Origin: Paenibacillus camelliae
GTDB lineage: Bacteria > Bacillota > Bacilli > Paenibacillales > Paenibacillaceae
Direction of reading: 5' to 3'
NCBI RefSeq assembly: GCF_023715345.1
Contig: NZ_JAMBNY010000006.1
Coordinates: forward strand, 1 to 64,000
DNA length: 64,000 bases
A program made the translations under genes and the position numbers. Below the pieces are notes generated by a model. It saw nothing but the letters and a program-made list of their open reading frames with translations, was not told where the DNA came from and ran no database searches. Shown here piece by piece: positions 1-7,923 of the stretch; within the stretch, counting starts at the first letter, position 1; the number at the start of each line of letters is the position of its first letter.

Positions 1-2
1 AA

Positions 3-1133
3 ACCATTCGTGAAAGCATAAAGAAAGGAGCGTATGAACCGAGTCCAGTCCGTCGGGTCGAAATCCCGAAACCGAACGGTGGAACTCGGCTCTTAGGCAT
101 ACCTACGGTGACAGATCGCCTCATTCAACAAGCAATCATCCAAGTATTAACGCCTGTATTTGACCCAACGTTTTCCGAGCAAAGTTATGGATTTCGCCCA
201 CAACGGCGAGGGCATGATGCGGTAAGGAAAGCACGAAGCTACATGGAAGAGGGATACCGCATTGTGGTAGACATTGACATGGAGAAATTCTTCGACCGAA
301 TCCATCACGACCGCTTAATGGCAAAACTAGCGGAACGAGTGACAGACAAAATGGTGCTGAAACTTATTCGCGGCTATCTGCAAGCGGGAGTAATGGAAGG
401 AGGTCTCGTTCAAGCGACAACGGAAGGGGCTCCGCAAGGAGGTCCACTTAGTCCGCTATTATCGAACATCGTCCTAGACGAGTTAGATAAGGAACTGGAA
501 AAGAGAAACCTTCGTTTCGTGAGATATGCCGACGACTGCAACATCTATGTGAAAACGTGGAAGGCAGGACAACGAGTGATGAGCTCCATTACTGCATTCA
601 TCGAAGGAAAACTGAAGTTGAAAGTTAACCGAGAGAAAAGCGCGGTTGACCGTCCATGGAGGCGTAAATTTCTAGGTTTCACGTTCAGCTGGGAGAAGAA
701 AAATCCGCGAATAAAGATCGCAAAGCTATCACTGGATCGAGTGAAAACAAAGATTAAAGCGATCACCTCTCGGAGTAAGCCAATCCCGATCGAACTACGA
801 ATAAAGGAACTTAATCAATATCTCACAGGCTGGTGCGGTTATTATGCATTAGCCGATACGAAAAGTGTGTTCCAAGCGTTGGACGAATGGATAAGAAGAA
901 GGCTTCGAATGTGTATATGGAAAGAATGGAAGCAGCCGAAGACAAAGGTCAGAAAACTGCTGTCGTTAGGCGTTTCGAAACAAAAGGCACATGAATGGGG
1001 AAATTCGAGGAAGAAACACTGGCGAATTGCATGTAGTCCGATTCTTCATCGGTCAATGAACAACCAATATTGGTCATCTCTTGGACTGAGAAGTTTAACG
1101 GACAGATATAATCACTTGCGGAATATGACATGA
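3..1133 (+). CDS. ltrA: Group II intron reverse transcriptase/maturase, 5'-truncated by window edge
   Basis: Intron-encoded protein that splices and mobilises its own intron by target-primed reverse transcription. The frame is open from base 3, and reading starts inside the RT domain (TIRESIKKGAYEPSPVRR), so the real start lies left of the window. Visible: RT fingers/palm with GFRP, the QGGPLSPLLSN block, and the catalytic YADD box near bases 528-539. The C-terminal maturase (GIIM) region has GWCGYYALAD. The protein ends after the maturase domain with no HNH endonuclease domain, as in class-C-like bacterial introns that use nicked or structured targets. The RNA domains V/VI follow at once. 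Family assignment is firm; the intron class is inference. Confidence 0.95.
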   Translation, partial: TIRESIKKGAYEPSPVRRVEIPKPNGGTRLLGIPTVTDRLIQQAIIQVLTPVFDPTFSEQSYGFRPQRRGHDAVRKARSYMEEGYRIVVDIDMEKFFDRIHHDRLMAKLAERVTDKMVLKLIRGYLQAGVMEGGLVQATTEGAPQGGPLSPLLSNIVLDELDKELEKRNLRFVRYADDCNIYVKTWKAGQRVMSSITAFIEGKLKLKVNREKSAVDRPWRRKFLGFTFSWEKKNPRIKIAKLSLDRVKTKIKAITSRSKPIPIELRIKELNQYLTGWCGYYALADTKSVFQALDEWIRRRLRMCIWKEWKQPKTKVRKLLSLGVSKQKAHEWGNSRKKHWRIACSPILHRSMNNQYWSSLGLRSLTDRYNHLRNMT

Positions 1134-1204
1134 ACCGCCGTGTACCGAACGGTATGCACGGTGGTGTGAGAGGACGGGGGCTAGCCGCCCCCTCCTACTC
1201 GATT
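1132..1204 (+). mobile_element. Group II intron domains V and VI (3' end of intron RNA)
   Basis: Directly after the maturase stop there is a 32-34 nt hairpin at about 1134-1165: arms ACCGCCGTG and CACGGTGGT, an inner stem TACC/GGTA around a GAAC tetraloop, and a 2-nt bulge (TG). This is the form of catalytic domain V, with a CGC triad in the lower stem. A second GC-rich hairpin (1172-1194, GGGGGC/GCCCCC) with a following CCTACTC is domain VI, which carries the branch-point A. The intron should end close to 1204. The 3' exon is the short non-coding stretch before the sirtuin gene, so the insertion breaks no gene visible here. The 5' part (domains I-IV start) is outside the window. Confidence 0.8.
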
Positions 1205-1240
1205 TCTCGTAGGTTTAGAACGATCTCTATTGCTGACCGA

Positions 1241-1990
1241 TTAAGACATATTTAGCAGCTTTCGCAGCTCGGTAAATGTAGCTACAAGCTCATCATGAAT
1301 AACAAGATCGAACAGATCATCCTTAGGAGTGGCCGTCATGTTGATGATCGCTGTAGTCGGACGCTCGGCACGAGAAGCATAATAAGGGAGCTCCTTGATT
1401 GGATATACCTCTAGTGAGGAGCCTAGCGTGAGAAACAGGTCACAATGCTGAGTAACCTCATATGCTTCTTCTAGGTGCTGCACACCGCCACCAAACAACA
1501 CAACATCCGGCTTTAGAATGAAGTTATCGCTGAAGCAGCGCGGTACTTCCTGCTGCAGCACATGGGCTAGCGAATAGCTCGCTTTGCACTTTGGACAATG
1601 TGCACTTGCAATCGTTCCATGCACCTCGAGGATATGTGTGCTGCCAGCCTTACGATGTAGTCCATCGACGTTTTGCGTGACAATCGTTACTTTCTTGTCC
1701 AGCTTCTCAAGCTCAGCGAGCAGTGTGTGTGCGGCATTCGGCTCGTAGCTATCCATATGCTGGAGCTGAAAAATATTCTTGAAATTGATCCAGAACTCTT
1801 TTGGATGCTGGTGATAGTACGATTCAGATAATAAATGCTCCACACGCTCAAACTTCGAATAAACACCATTCTCCGATCGGAAATCAGGAATACCACTAGC
1901 CGTACTAATGCCTGCTCCGGATAACACGACGATATGCTTTGCAGCGGTTATCGCTTCTGCCAGCTTGGATATTTTCGTTTCTGTTTCCAA
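1241..1990 (-). CDS. cobB: NAD-dependent protein deacylase, sirtuin (SIR2) family
   Basis: Removes acyl groups from lysine side chains using NAD+, releasing nicotinamide and O-acyl-ADP-ribose; cytosolic. The 249 residues match bacterial sirtuins. Motifs: GAGIS (25-29), GIPDFRS (33-39), TQNVDGLH (105-112), catalytic His124 in EVHGT, and GSSLEVYP (190-197). The zinc ribbon has C132xxC135 and C152, but the fourth ligand position holds Asp155 (RCFSDN instead of CxxC), which is unusual. The start is a TTG: GGAGGG lies 7 nt upstream and no in-frame ATG is better placed. The gene lies 67 bp downstream of the BenE-type transporter on the same strand and may be co-transcribed. The name cobB is by family; srtN is the Bacillus equivalent. 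Confidence 0.93.
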   Translation of the reverse strand: METETKISKLAEAITAAKHIVVLSGAGISTASGIPDFRSENGVYSKFERVEHLLSESYYHQHPKEFWINFKNIFQLQHMDSYEPNAAHTLLAELEKLDKKVTIVTQNVDGLHRKAGSTHILEVHGTIASAHCPKCKASYSLAHVLQQEVPRCFSDNFILKPDVVLFGGGVQHLEEAYEVTQHCDLFLTLGSSLEVYPIKELPYYASRAERPTTAIINMTATPKDDLFDLVIHDELVATFTELRKLLNMS

Positions 1991-2057
1991 GGTTCATCCC
2001 TCCTCGTAACAAGATTAATGATCAATGGATAGTTGCTGTCTTCTACACCGCTTACGG

Positions 2058-3227
2058 TTAACCTTCCGCTTGCTCAGCAGATGTAGGTCGATGCTCCTTA
2101 AGCAGGAAAGCGATGATCGTACCGATTAGTAATGACCAAAGCGCAGCTGAAATACCAAGCATCGTTACACCAGATACGGAGATAATAAATGCAAAAAGTA
2201 CAGAATACCGATACTGCTTATTACCAAACGATGATTGCATACTATTTAAGAAAATATTGAGCAGCGAATAGCCAATAAGGCTGGCAATAAAGTAGTCAGG
2301 TAACAGTGTAATGTACGGGATAATAAGCCAAGCGAACAACCCGAAAAGAATACATAAAACGCTAGATAAGAGGGCAGCTCGATAACGTTCATCCTTTGCC
2401 CCTGTCTCATCACTGCTGCACATCGTCGTCATCATTCCACCAATATTGATAGAATGCCCAAGTCCGAGGCCTCCAATGCCTGTAGCGATACCTGAATAAG
2501 AGATAATTCGATTAACAGGAGTGTTATACCCTTGCTTGTTTAATGATGCTACAGCAACAGCGATATCGTTACTAATAATAAGAATGCTGATCGGCAGGGC
2601 GACTGATATAAACCCTTGCCATGTAAATTCGGGTGCGATCCATACAGGCCATTCATATGGCAGTCGCTCCACAGCCGGGAAGGAGTAAGTAAACAGCAAA
2701 CCGATTAACCCGAATACAATAACGCCTACGATAGCAGGCAGCGATTTTACCAGCTTCGGCATTACAAAGAATCCTACAGCTGCACACAGTCCAACGATCG
2801 GATTGCTTTGAAAGGCTGGAATTAATGAAACAATATAATGAGCAATAACGCCTGCCAGCATCGCATCGATTACCGGTCTAGGAATATGCTTGAAGACCAC
2901 TGAGAAGATGCCGGTAAAGCCCAGTAAGGCAATAATGACCCCGATTAATATAAAGCTTCCTGCAAGCTGTGGTAAGGTTAGATGAACGGCTGCAGTGCTT
3001 AAGAAGGCAATGCCCGTTACAGAATGGGCCCCTGCAATAGGTAGACGATAACGCCAAGCTACGAAGAAATTGAAAAGTCCACCTAAAACATAGCAAACAA
3101 AAAGCCATGATAGTAGCTGTCTTTCATTAAGTCCAAGATGATTGGCACTATGTACAACAAGAATTGCTCCGCCCGTGCATGCCATTAATGCGGACATCAG
3201 ACCAGATGACCATTGATTTTGATTCAT
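2058..3227 (-). CDS. benE: BenE-family (benzoate/H+ symporter type) membrane transporter
   Basis: A 389-residue, almost wholly hydrophobic protein with about 10-12 predicted membrane helices. It has the BenE-family look: N-terminal SGLMSALMACTGG, then GAHSVTGIAFLSTA, RPVIDAMLAGVIAHY, and a glycine-rich GIGGLGLGHSINIGG stretch near residue 265. Characterised family members import benzoate with protons. No benzoate-degradation genes are nearby, so the substrate here is open. The start is ATG with AAGGAGC 8 nt upstream. It lies downstream of the ndh terminator hairpin (3257-3295), so it probably has its own promoter, and it may be co-transcribed with the sirtuin. Confidence 0.8.
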   Translation of the reverse strand: MNQNQWSSGLMSALMACTGGAILVVHSANHLGLNERQLLSWLFVCYVLGGLFNFFVAWRYRLPIAGAHSVTGIAFLSTAAVHLTLPQLAGSFILIGVIIALLGFTGIFSVVFKHIPRPVIDAMLAGVIAHYIVSLIPAFQSNPIVGLCAAVGFFVMPKLVKSLPAIVGVIVFGLIGLLFTYSFPAVERLPYEWPVWIAPEFTWQGFISVALPISILIISNDIAVAVASLNKQGYNTPVNRIISYSGIATGIGGLGLGHSINIGGMMTTMCSSDETGAKDERYRAALLSSVLCILFGLFAWLIIPYITLLPDYFIASLIGYSLLNIFLNSMQSSFGNKQYRYSVLFAFIISVSGVTMLGISAALWSLLIGTIIAFLLKEHRPTSAEQAEG

Positions 3228-3256
3228 GAAGTTAAGCTCCTTAATGCTGCCACGTA

Positions 3257-3295
3257 ATAAAAAGCAGCCATCATGTCAGTGGACAGGATGGCTGC
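3257..3295 (-). terminator. Rho-independent terminator of yjlC-ndh
   Basis: On the minus strand, GCAGCCATC pairs with GATGGCTGC around a 14-nt loop and is followed by TTTTTATT. It sits about 40 bp past the end of ndh. Confidence 0.8.
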
Positions 3296-3338
3296 GGGAA
3301 ATGCTCAGGCTAATACGTAGCCATTACGCTTTAAGCTA

Positions 3339-4529
3339 CTATAGCTTTGTATGAAGCGCAGTTCGCATAGAATGAATATGAGACAAATAACGGATGTTAC
3401 TTGCTTCCTTCATCAACGTTGCAGAGATACCTTTAAGCGCAGTGTTGCTTGCACCAACGGTAGCAACCGCATCTTTACGGCCAAGAGAAGCAAGCGTACC
3501 AGAGTTAACTGGGCTGAATTTCTCCATTTCTTTGCCATTGAAGTAAGCATACAGGTTGTAGCCTGCAAGCTCACCCATTTGCCAAGCGTTTTGTGCTGTT
3601 GGCGCGTATGGGCGTCCGCCTTCTTCTGGGAAAGCAAGTGCAGCGTCACCAACAACGAATACATCGTTGTGGGATTTAGATTGAAGGAAATCGTTAACTG
3701 CTGCTTTACCACGGTCGCATTCAAGACCAGATTCCGCAACGATTGGAAGTGCAGCTACGCCGCCTGTCCATACGAATGTATTAGCTTCAATCGATTCGCC
3801 TGTTTTAAGCTCGATTTTGTTGCCAACAACGCCTGTAACAGGAACGCCAGTAATAAATTCAACACCGCGTTTAGCCAAGCTTTCTGTTGCGCGCTCGATC
3901 AAATGATCGGGAAGTACTGGAAGAATTTTCGGACCAGCTTCGATCAGCTTGATTTTTAGGTTATGGAATGGCACACCATATTTTTTAGCGATTTTCGGGA
4001 AGTTATCCACGATTTCACCAACAAGCTCAACGCCTGTTAGACCACCGCCACCGATAACGATCGTTGCATCAGCTTCATTGCCACTTTGAGCATAAGCTTT
4101 AATACGATCCTCGATGTGCTTGTTGATTTGATTCGCATCATCAACAGATTTAAGCACCATACTGTTTTCTTCAAGGCCTGGGATACCGAAGTAGCCTGTT
4201 TGGCTTCCAAGAGAAACAACGAGCGCATCATAAGAAAGTGTAGAACCATCAGAAAGCTTAACTTCTTTGTTGTCTACAGAGAAGGAAGACACTTTAGCGA
4301 TTTTGAGATTAACATCATAGCCTTTAAGAAGCGTTTTTAAAGGAATCGCAACGGCTTCTTCATTAATTGTACCGCCAGCAAGGCGATGAAGCTCAGTAAT
4401 GATTTGGTGAGTAGGGTATTGGTTAACAACTGTAACTTTTGCTTGGTTTTTGTCCATGTAATTGCGAACAGATTGCGCAGCAAGAATACCGCCATAACCT
4501 GCACCCAAAATAACAATATGTTTAGACAT
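3339..4529 (-). CDS. ndh: Type II NADH dehydrogenase (NDH-2), FAD-dependent
   Basis: Single-subunit, non-proton-pumping NADH:menaquinone oxidoreductase bound to the inner face of the membrane. It is highly similar to Bacillus Ndh (YjlD): N-terminal FAD Rossmann motif GAGYGG, PTHQIITELHRLAGG early in the protein, NADH-binding GGGGLTGVE, VGDAAL-type FAD motif, GRPYAPTAQNAWQMGE, and NSGTLASLGRKDAV near the C-terminus. A longer frame reaches 4547, but ATG 4529 (MSKHIVILGAG) has GGAGG 7 nt upstream and fits the family start. About 35 bp separates it from the upstream yjlC gene, as in Bacillus, where the yjlC-ndh operon is Rex-controlled. Confidence 0.95.
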   Translation of the reverse strand: MSKHIVILGAGYGGILAAQSVRNYMDKNQAKVTVVNQYPTHQIITELHRLAGGTINEEAVAIPLKTLLKGYDVNLKIAKVSSFSVDNKEVKLSDGSTLSYDALVVSLGSQTGYFGIPGLEENSMVLKSVDDANQINKHIEDRIKAYAQSGNEADATIVIGGGGLTGVELVGEIVDNFPKIAKKYGVPFHNLKIKLIEAGPKILPVLPDHLIERATESLAKRGVEFITGVPVTGVVGNKIELKTGESIEANTFVWTGGVAALPIVAESGLECDRGKAAVNDFLQSKSHNDVFVVGDAALAFPEEGGRPYAPTAQNAWQMGELAGYNLYAYFNGKEMEKFSPVNSGTLASLGRKDAVATVGASNTALKGISATLMKEASNIRYLSHIHSMRTALHTKL

Positions 4530-4564
4530 AGCTAGTCCTCCGTCCATACGATAAATTGTTTCTA

Positions 4565-4990
4565 CTATTTTTGATTACGCTCACGCTCGTTAGCAACTTG
4601 TAAGTAAGCGTTAATGAAGCGGAAAAGCTTTTGCGCTTGAGGATCCTTTAGCATTTTCATTAGTCCAAAAACACCGATGACCTCATTGCTTTGCTCAGCA
4701 CGGTCACTCGCTTCAACAGCGTTAAGTGCGATCGTTCTTGCACCTTCAATGACTGGTCCAACAATTTCAGTTGTTGCGTTCACGATATCGCTTTTGAACA
4801 CTTCATCTGTTGCAAGCTGTTTCGTAAATGCATAGGACTTTGTTAAAGTATTCACTAATTCAGTTAGCTGCGGAAGCTGATCCACTAACGTGTTCAGTGA
4901 TGCCTGTACTTCCGGGTTAGCTAGCTTTTCAAGAAGAGCTTGCTGATCCGGAGCTACTGCAGATTGCGTTTGAGTGTTTGTTTCTGACAT
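4565..4990 (-). CDS. yjlC: DUF1641 protein, YjlC-like, ndh operon partner
   Basis: A 141-residue soluble protein with a Gln/Thr-rich N-terminus (1-17) and a conserved C-terminal half typical of DUF1641 (GPVIEGARTIALNAVEASDR, then VIGVFGLMKMLKDPQAQK near 105-125). DUF1641 proteins accompany type II NADH dehydrogenases and some formate-dehydrogenase-like operons. The molecular role is not established. The start is ATG with AAAGGAGA upstream. First gene of a two-gene minus-strand operon with ndh, behind a Rex-like operator at 5082-5099. Confidence is high for family and operon, low for function. Confidence 0.85.
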   Translation of the reverse strand: MSETNTQTQSAVAPDQQALLEKLANPEVQASLNTLVDQLPQLTELVNTLTKSYAFTKQLATDEVFKSDIVNATTEIVGPVIEGARTIALNAVEASDRAEQSNEVIGVFGLMKMLKDPQAQKLFRFINAYLQVANERERNQK

Positions 4991-5568
4991 ATCCAGGTCT
5001 CCTTTAAATAAACTACTTTAAGCCGATTTTTAATCGTCAAAGCCAATGATGAATTCCTTGCTATTTATCCAACATCATGTATTGTGATAAATTTCACCTA
5101 AAGTGAAAGGGAATAGTCTTGATATCTAGACATAGATAAACAATCTAAACGATCCTAGCTGCTCATAGCAAATACAGCACATGAGTATCATATGCCTCGA
5201 GACAGATTCAGATCCAATTCAAGATCGGCCTAAGCTGTTACTTTCCATTATAGCCTAAGTTGTTGAAATCGTCTCTAGCCTTGTGAACATTTTCTCGAGA
5301 TTATGGCAAATAAATGATTATAAATTCGCAAAATGCTCAAAATTTGACGAAAATGTGCGAATAGAATATTCATGTGCACGTTTGGTTTGACTATAGCTTA
5401 TGTCAATCGTCCAAAACTTATTAATGTAAAATAAGCAATTTGTACGAATGCAAAGTTGAACTTTCAGCACCGAATTAGACGTATATACAAGGAGAGGGTA
5501 TAATTTTACATAACTATCCAGCAGGACCTAGAGATACATAATAAAGACTACGTTAGGAGAGAGTGGAT
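4991..5568. other. Divergent intergenic region between yjlC and ribokinase
   Basis: 578 bp, AT-rich, no credible ORF. It holds the Rex-like site (5082-5099); a weaker second Rex-like sequence at 5281-5298 (TTGTGAACATTTTCTCGA); an inverted repeat ATTCGCA/TGCGAAT (5324-5330 and 5356-5362); and a possible sigma-A promoter for ribokinase (TTAGAC at 5475, TATAAT at 5499-5504, 18-bp spacer). Promoter calls are tentative. Confidence 0.5.
5082..5099. promoter_or_regulatory. Rex-type operator upstream of yjlC-ndh
   Basis: TTGTGATAAATTTCACCT matches the Firmicutes Rex consensus TTGTGAAWWWWTTCACAA closely: first half 6/7, AT spacer, TCAC of the second half intact. It lies about 90 bp upstream of the yjlC start. 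Known in Bacillus: Rex represses yjlC-ndh at low NADH/NAD+, so NADH accumulation induces its own oxidase. Site function here is inference. Confidence 0.65.
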
Positions 5569-6504
5569 TTGAGTAAGCTGATCGTTATCGGAAGTTTGAA
5601 CATGGATATCGTAAGCCGAATTCAGCATTTTGCTAAAGCTGGTGAGACGATCCACAGTAGCCATTTGGCTTACTACCCAGGCGGTAAAGGAGCGAATCAG
5701 GCTGTCGCCGCTGCAAGATTTGGTGCGGAGTGTGTCATGGTCGGTGCTGTCGGCAGTGATGGCTTTGCTGATCAGCTCATTGATCAACTTCAATTAAGCG
5801 GAGTGAATACCGAGCATGTGCTAAGAACGGAGGGAGCCTCCGGTACTGCATATATTATGGTCAATGAATCGGGCGAGAACATTATCGTTGTGTCGGAAGG
5901 AAGCAACGGAAAGCTGTCGCCACAGGCTGTGGACAAGCATACACCATGGGAGCAGGCTAGTGCCATACTGCTGCAGAATGAAATTCCTTGGGAGACGACC
6001 TGTCATATCATCGCTAAAGCGAAGCAGGCTAATGTTCCAGTATGGTTCAATCCGGCGCCAGCCCGTTCAATTCCAGCTGAGCTGTGGGAAGATATTGATA
6101 CCTTTATTATGAATGAGACGGAAACAGCACTTATTACGGGTAAGCCTGTTTATAATATGGAATCGGCCAAGGCTGCTGCTGAGCTGCTTACCCGTCAAGG
6201 CGCTAAGCAAGTCATTGTTACACTCGGTGAGCAAGGGTGTATCTATACCAATGCTGAGGGAATGTATGTATCGGTAGCTGCTTATGAGGTTAAGGCAGTG
6301 GACACGACAGCGGCTGGCGATACATTTATCGGCGTGTATGCTGCAGCTAGACTAAACGGGGCAACGATTGAAGCAGCACTGTCCAACGCAGTTGCAGCTT
6401 CAGCGCTTGCAGTCACGAAGGATGGAGCACAGGCCTCTATACCGCAGAAGCAGCAGGTGGCTGAGTTCATCGCAACTAACGGAATGCCATTAATTTCACG
6501 GTAA
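5569..6504 (+). CDS. rbsK: Ribokinase (PfkB family)
   Basis: ATP-dependent phosphorylation of D-ribose to ribose-5-phosphate in the cytosol. PfkB-family signatures: GSLNMD near the start, GGKGANQA (about 39-46) for sugar binding, MNETE at about 185, and the C-terminal DTTAAGDTF where the usual GAGD anion hole reads AAGD and Asp is the catalytic base. GGAG (5556-5559) sits only 3 nt before the longer GTG start (5563) but 9 nt before TTG 5569, so TTG is preferred. There are no rbs transport genes nearby; the next gene is a HAD phosphatase 73 bp downstream on the same strand. A related carbohydrate kinase specificity cannot be excluded. Confidence 0.87.
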   Translation: MSKLIVIGSLNMDIVSRIQHFAKAGETIHSSHLAYYPGGKGANQAVAAARFGAECVMVGAVGSDGFADQLIDQLQLSGVNTEHVLRTEGASGTAYIMVNESGENIIVVSEGSNGKLSPQAVDKHTPWEQASAILLQNEIPWETTCHIIAKAKQANVPVWFNPAPARSIPAELWEDIDTFIMNETETALITGKPVYNMESAKAAAELLTRQGAKQVIVTLGEQGCIYTNAEGMYVSVAAYEVKAVDTTAAGDTFIGVYAAARLNGATIEAALSNAVAASALAVTKDGAQASIPQKQQVAEFIATNGMPLISR

Positions 6505-6577
6505 TTTAATATACGGTTTATGGCCTTTCTCGCGCCATTATAAGCTATAATGGTGTAGTGGAGAGGAGGCATACTGT

Positions 6578-7471
6578 ATGAAATTGATAGCATCAGATAT
6601 GGATGGAACACTGCTGAATAAATATTGGAGAATTAGCGATGAGAATCGCTCAGCAGTGCTAGAGGCTCAGAAGAGAGGCATTGAATTCATCATTGCAACA
6701 GGAAGGCCTTATACGAATGTTAATGTCCTATTAGACGAAGCGGGGATTTCATGTCCGGTTATAAGTCTTAACGGTGCACAGACACATGATGCAAGCGGCA
6801 AGCTCATTGCGAGTCAACCGCTGACTAAGGAGCAGGCTCGACTAGTGCATGACATCTTGATGGAAGAGGGCATGTACTTTGAGCTGATGACACCAGATGG
6901 AGCAATCAGCCTAAGCTATGATCAGTATGTTGATATATCGCATTATTATGGGAAGATCGAGCTTGCACATTTGAGTGAAGCGGAGCGTCATGCAACCGTG
7001 CTGCGCATGTGTGAGGAGCGTATTCGTAATGAACGCTGCCAATTTGTTGAATCGTTCGAGTCGTATTTGAATGATGATCAGGTTGAAGTGTTAAAAATAT
7101 TCGCATTAACAACAGATGAGGCATGCTTTAAGCGCTCCGATGAAAGAGTTCGTCAGCTAACTGGACTTGCCATTTCATCTTCTGCTCATGGCAACCTGGA
7201 AGTAAACTCAGCGAAAGGCAATAAAGGCTATGCCGTGCAGCAATATGCAGCATCTCTGGGCATTCAGCCAGCTGAAATTATGGCGATGGGAGACGGCTTT
7301 AACGATCTGTCCATGCTGCAAATGGCAGGCAAAGGTGTAGTGATGGACAATGCTCCTGAAGCGTTGAAGGCACTGATCCCGCATCGAACGAAGCGAAACA
7401 CAGAGCACGGTGTCGCTCATGCGATCCGGGAGCTTCTCGATCAGCTTTCTTTATCAGCATCAGCCAAATAG
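6578..7471 (+). CDS. Cof-type HAD-IIB family phosphatase
   Basis: A 297-residue haloacid-dehalogenase hydrolase. Motif I DMDGTLL (8-14, nucleophile Asp8), motif II ATGRP (39-43), motif III lysine in the NSAKGNKG area, and motif IV GDGFNDLSML. The cap domain between motifs II and III has the C2B form of the Cof/YidA group, which dephosphorylates sugar phosphates, FMN and similar metabolites. The substrate cannot be read from sequence. Strong GGAGG upstream of ATG. It follows ribokinase and ends at the shared bidirectional terminator at 7519-7588. Confidence 0.9.
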   Translation: MKLIASDMDGTLLNKYWRISDENRSAVLEAQKRGIEFIIATGRPYTNVNVLLDEAGISCPVISLNGAQTHDASGKLIASQPLTKEQARLVHDILMEEGMYFELMTPDGAISLSYDQYVDISHYYGKIELAHLSEAERHATVLRMCEERIRNERCQFVESFESYLNDDQVEVLKIFALTTDEACFKRSDERVRQLTGLAISSSAHGNLEVNSAKGNKGYAVQQYAASLGIQPAEIMAMGDGFNDLSMLQMAGKGVVMDNAPEALKALIPHRTKRNTEHGVAHAIRELLDQLSLSASAK

Positions 7472-7518
7472 GTAGTCGAATCTTTAAACTTGTACTATAT
7501 AAAGAGAAAAGTAAATAG

Positions 7519-7588
7519 AAAAGCCGAGACGCTTTACTCTACTGCAGGCTGTAGCCTATGCAGATAGAGGGAAGCTCTCGGCTTTTTC
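7519..7588. terminator. Long bidirectional hairpin terminator
   Basis: AAGCCGAGA (7521-7529) pairs with TCTCGGCTT (7576-7584), flanked by A-run and T-run on both sides. The stem continues imperfectly (GCTTTACTCTA with TAGAGGGAAGC, then CTGCA/TGCAG and GGCT/AGCC) so nearly all of the 64 nt is paired. It separates the plus-strand HAD gene from minus-strand azlD. Confidence 0.8.
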
Positions 7589-7599
7589 TTATATAGAGG

Positions 7600-7923
7600 T
7601 TAGGAAAACATTCTTACCAATGCCATAGCGACCACACCAACGATGACGGTCACTGCCAGACTGCGTGTCCATAGCGCAGCAATTACGGTAGGGATGAGTG
7701 CAAGCATATAATGCCAGCTGATAATGAGCTTGCCCTGCTCAGCTGTCCACATGCCTTGTACGATTAATGCAGTTAGAATGCAGATCGGTATATAGCTTAA
7801 CCAATCGGTCATCCATTTTGGCAGGCTGACCTTTTTTAAGAGAATAAACGGAGCAATTCTAGGGATTAAGGTAACTAAGCAGCAGCCTATAATAATAAGC
7901 AGCATCGTGGTTGAGATGGTCAT
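7600..7923 (-). CDS. azlD: AzlD-family branched-chain amino acid transport protein
   Basis: A 107-residue membrane protein with about four hydrophobic segments, matching the AzlD family in length and in TLIPRIAPFILL and YIPICILTALI segments. AzlD is the small partner of AzlC; in Bacillus azlBCD overexpression exports branched-chain amino acids (4-azaleucine resistance), and related pairs export other amino acids. Its start overlaps the azlC stop by 4 bp (7920-7923), implying translational coupling. Confidence 0.9.
   Translation of the reverse strand: MTISTTMLLIIIGCCLVTLIPRIAPFILLKKVSLPKWMTDWLSYIPICILTALIVQGMWTAEQGKLIISWHYMLALIPTVIAALWTRSLAVTVIVGVVAMALVRMFS

Noticed and set aside
3351..3959. 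202-residue ORF antisense to ndh
   Set aside because: Shadow frame of the strongly conserved ndh gene; Cys/Phe-rich product with no family likeness.
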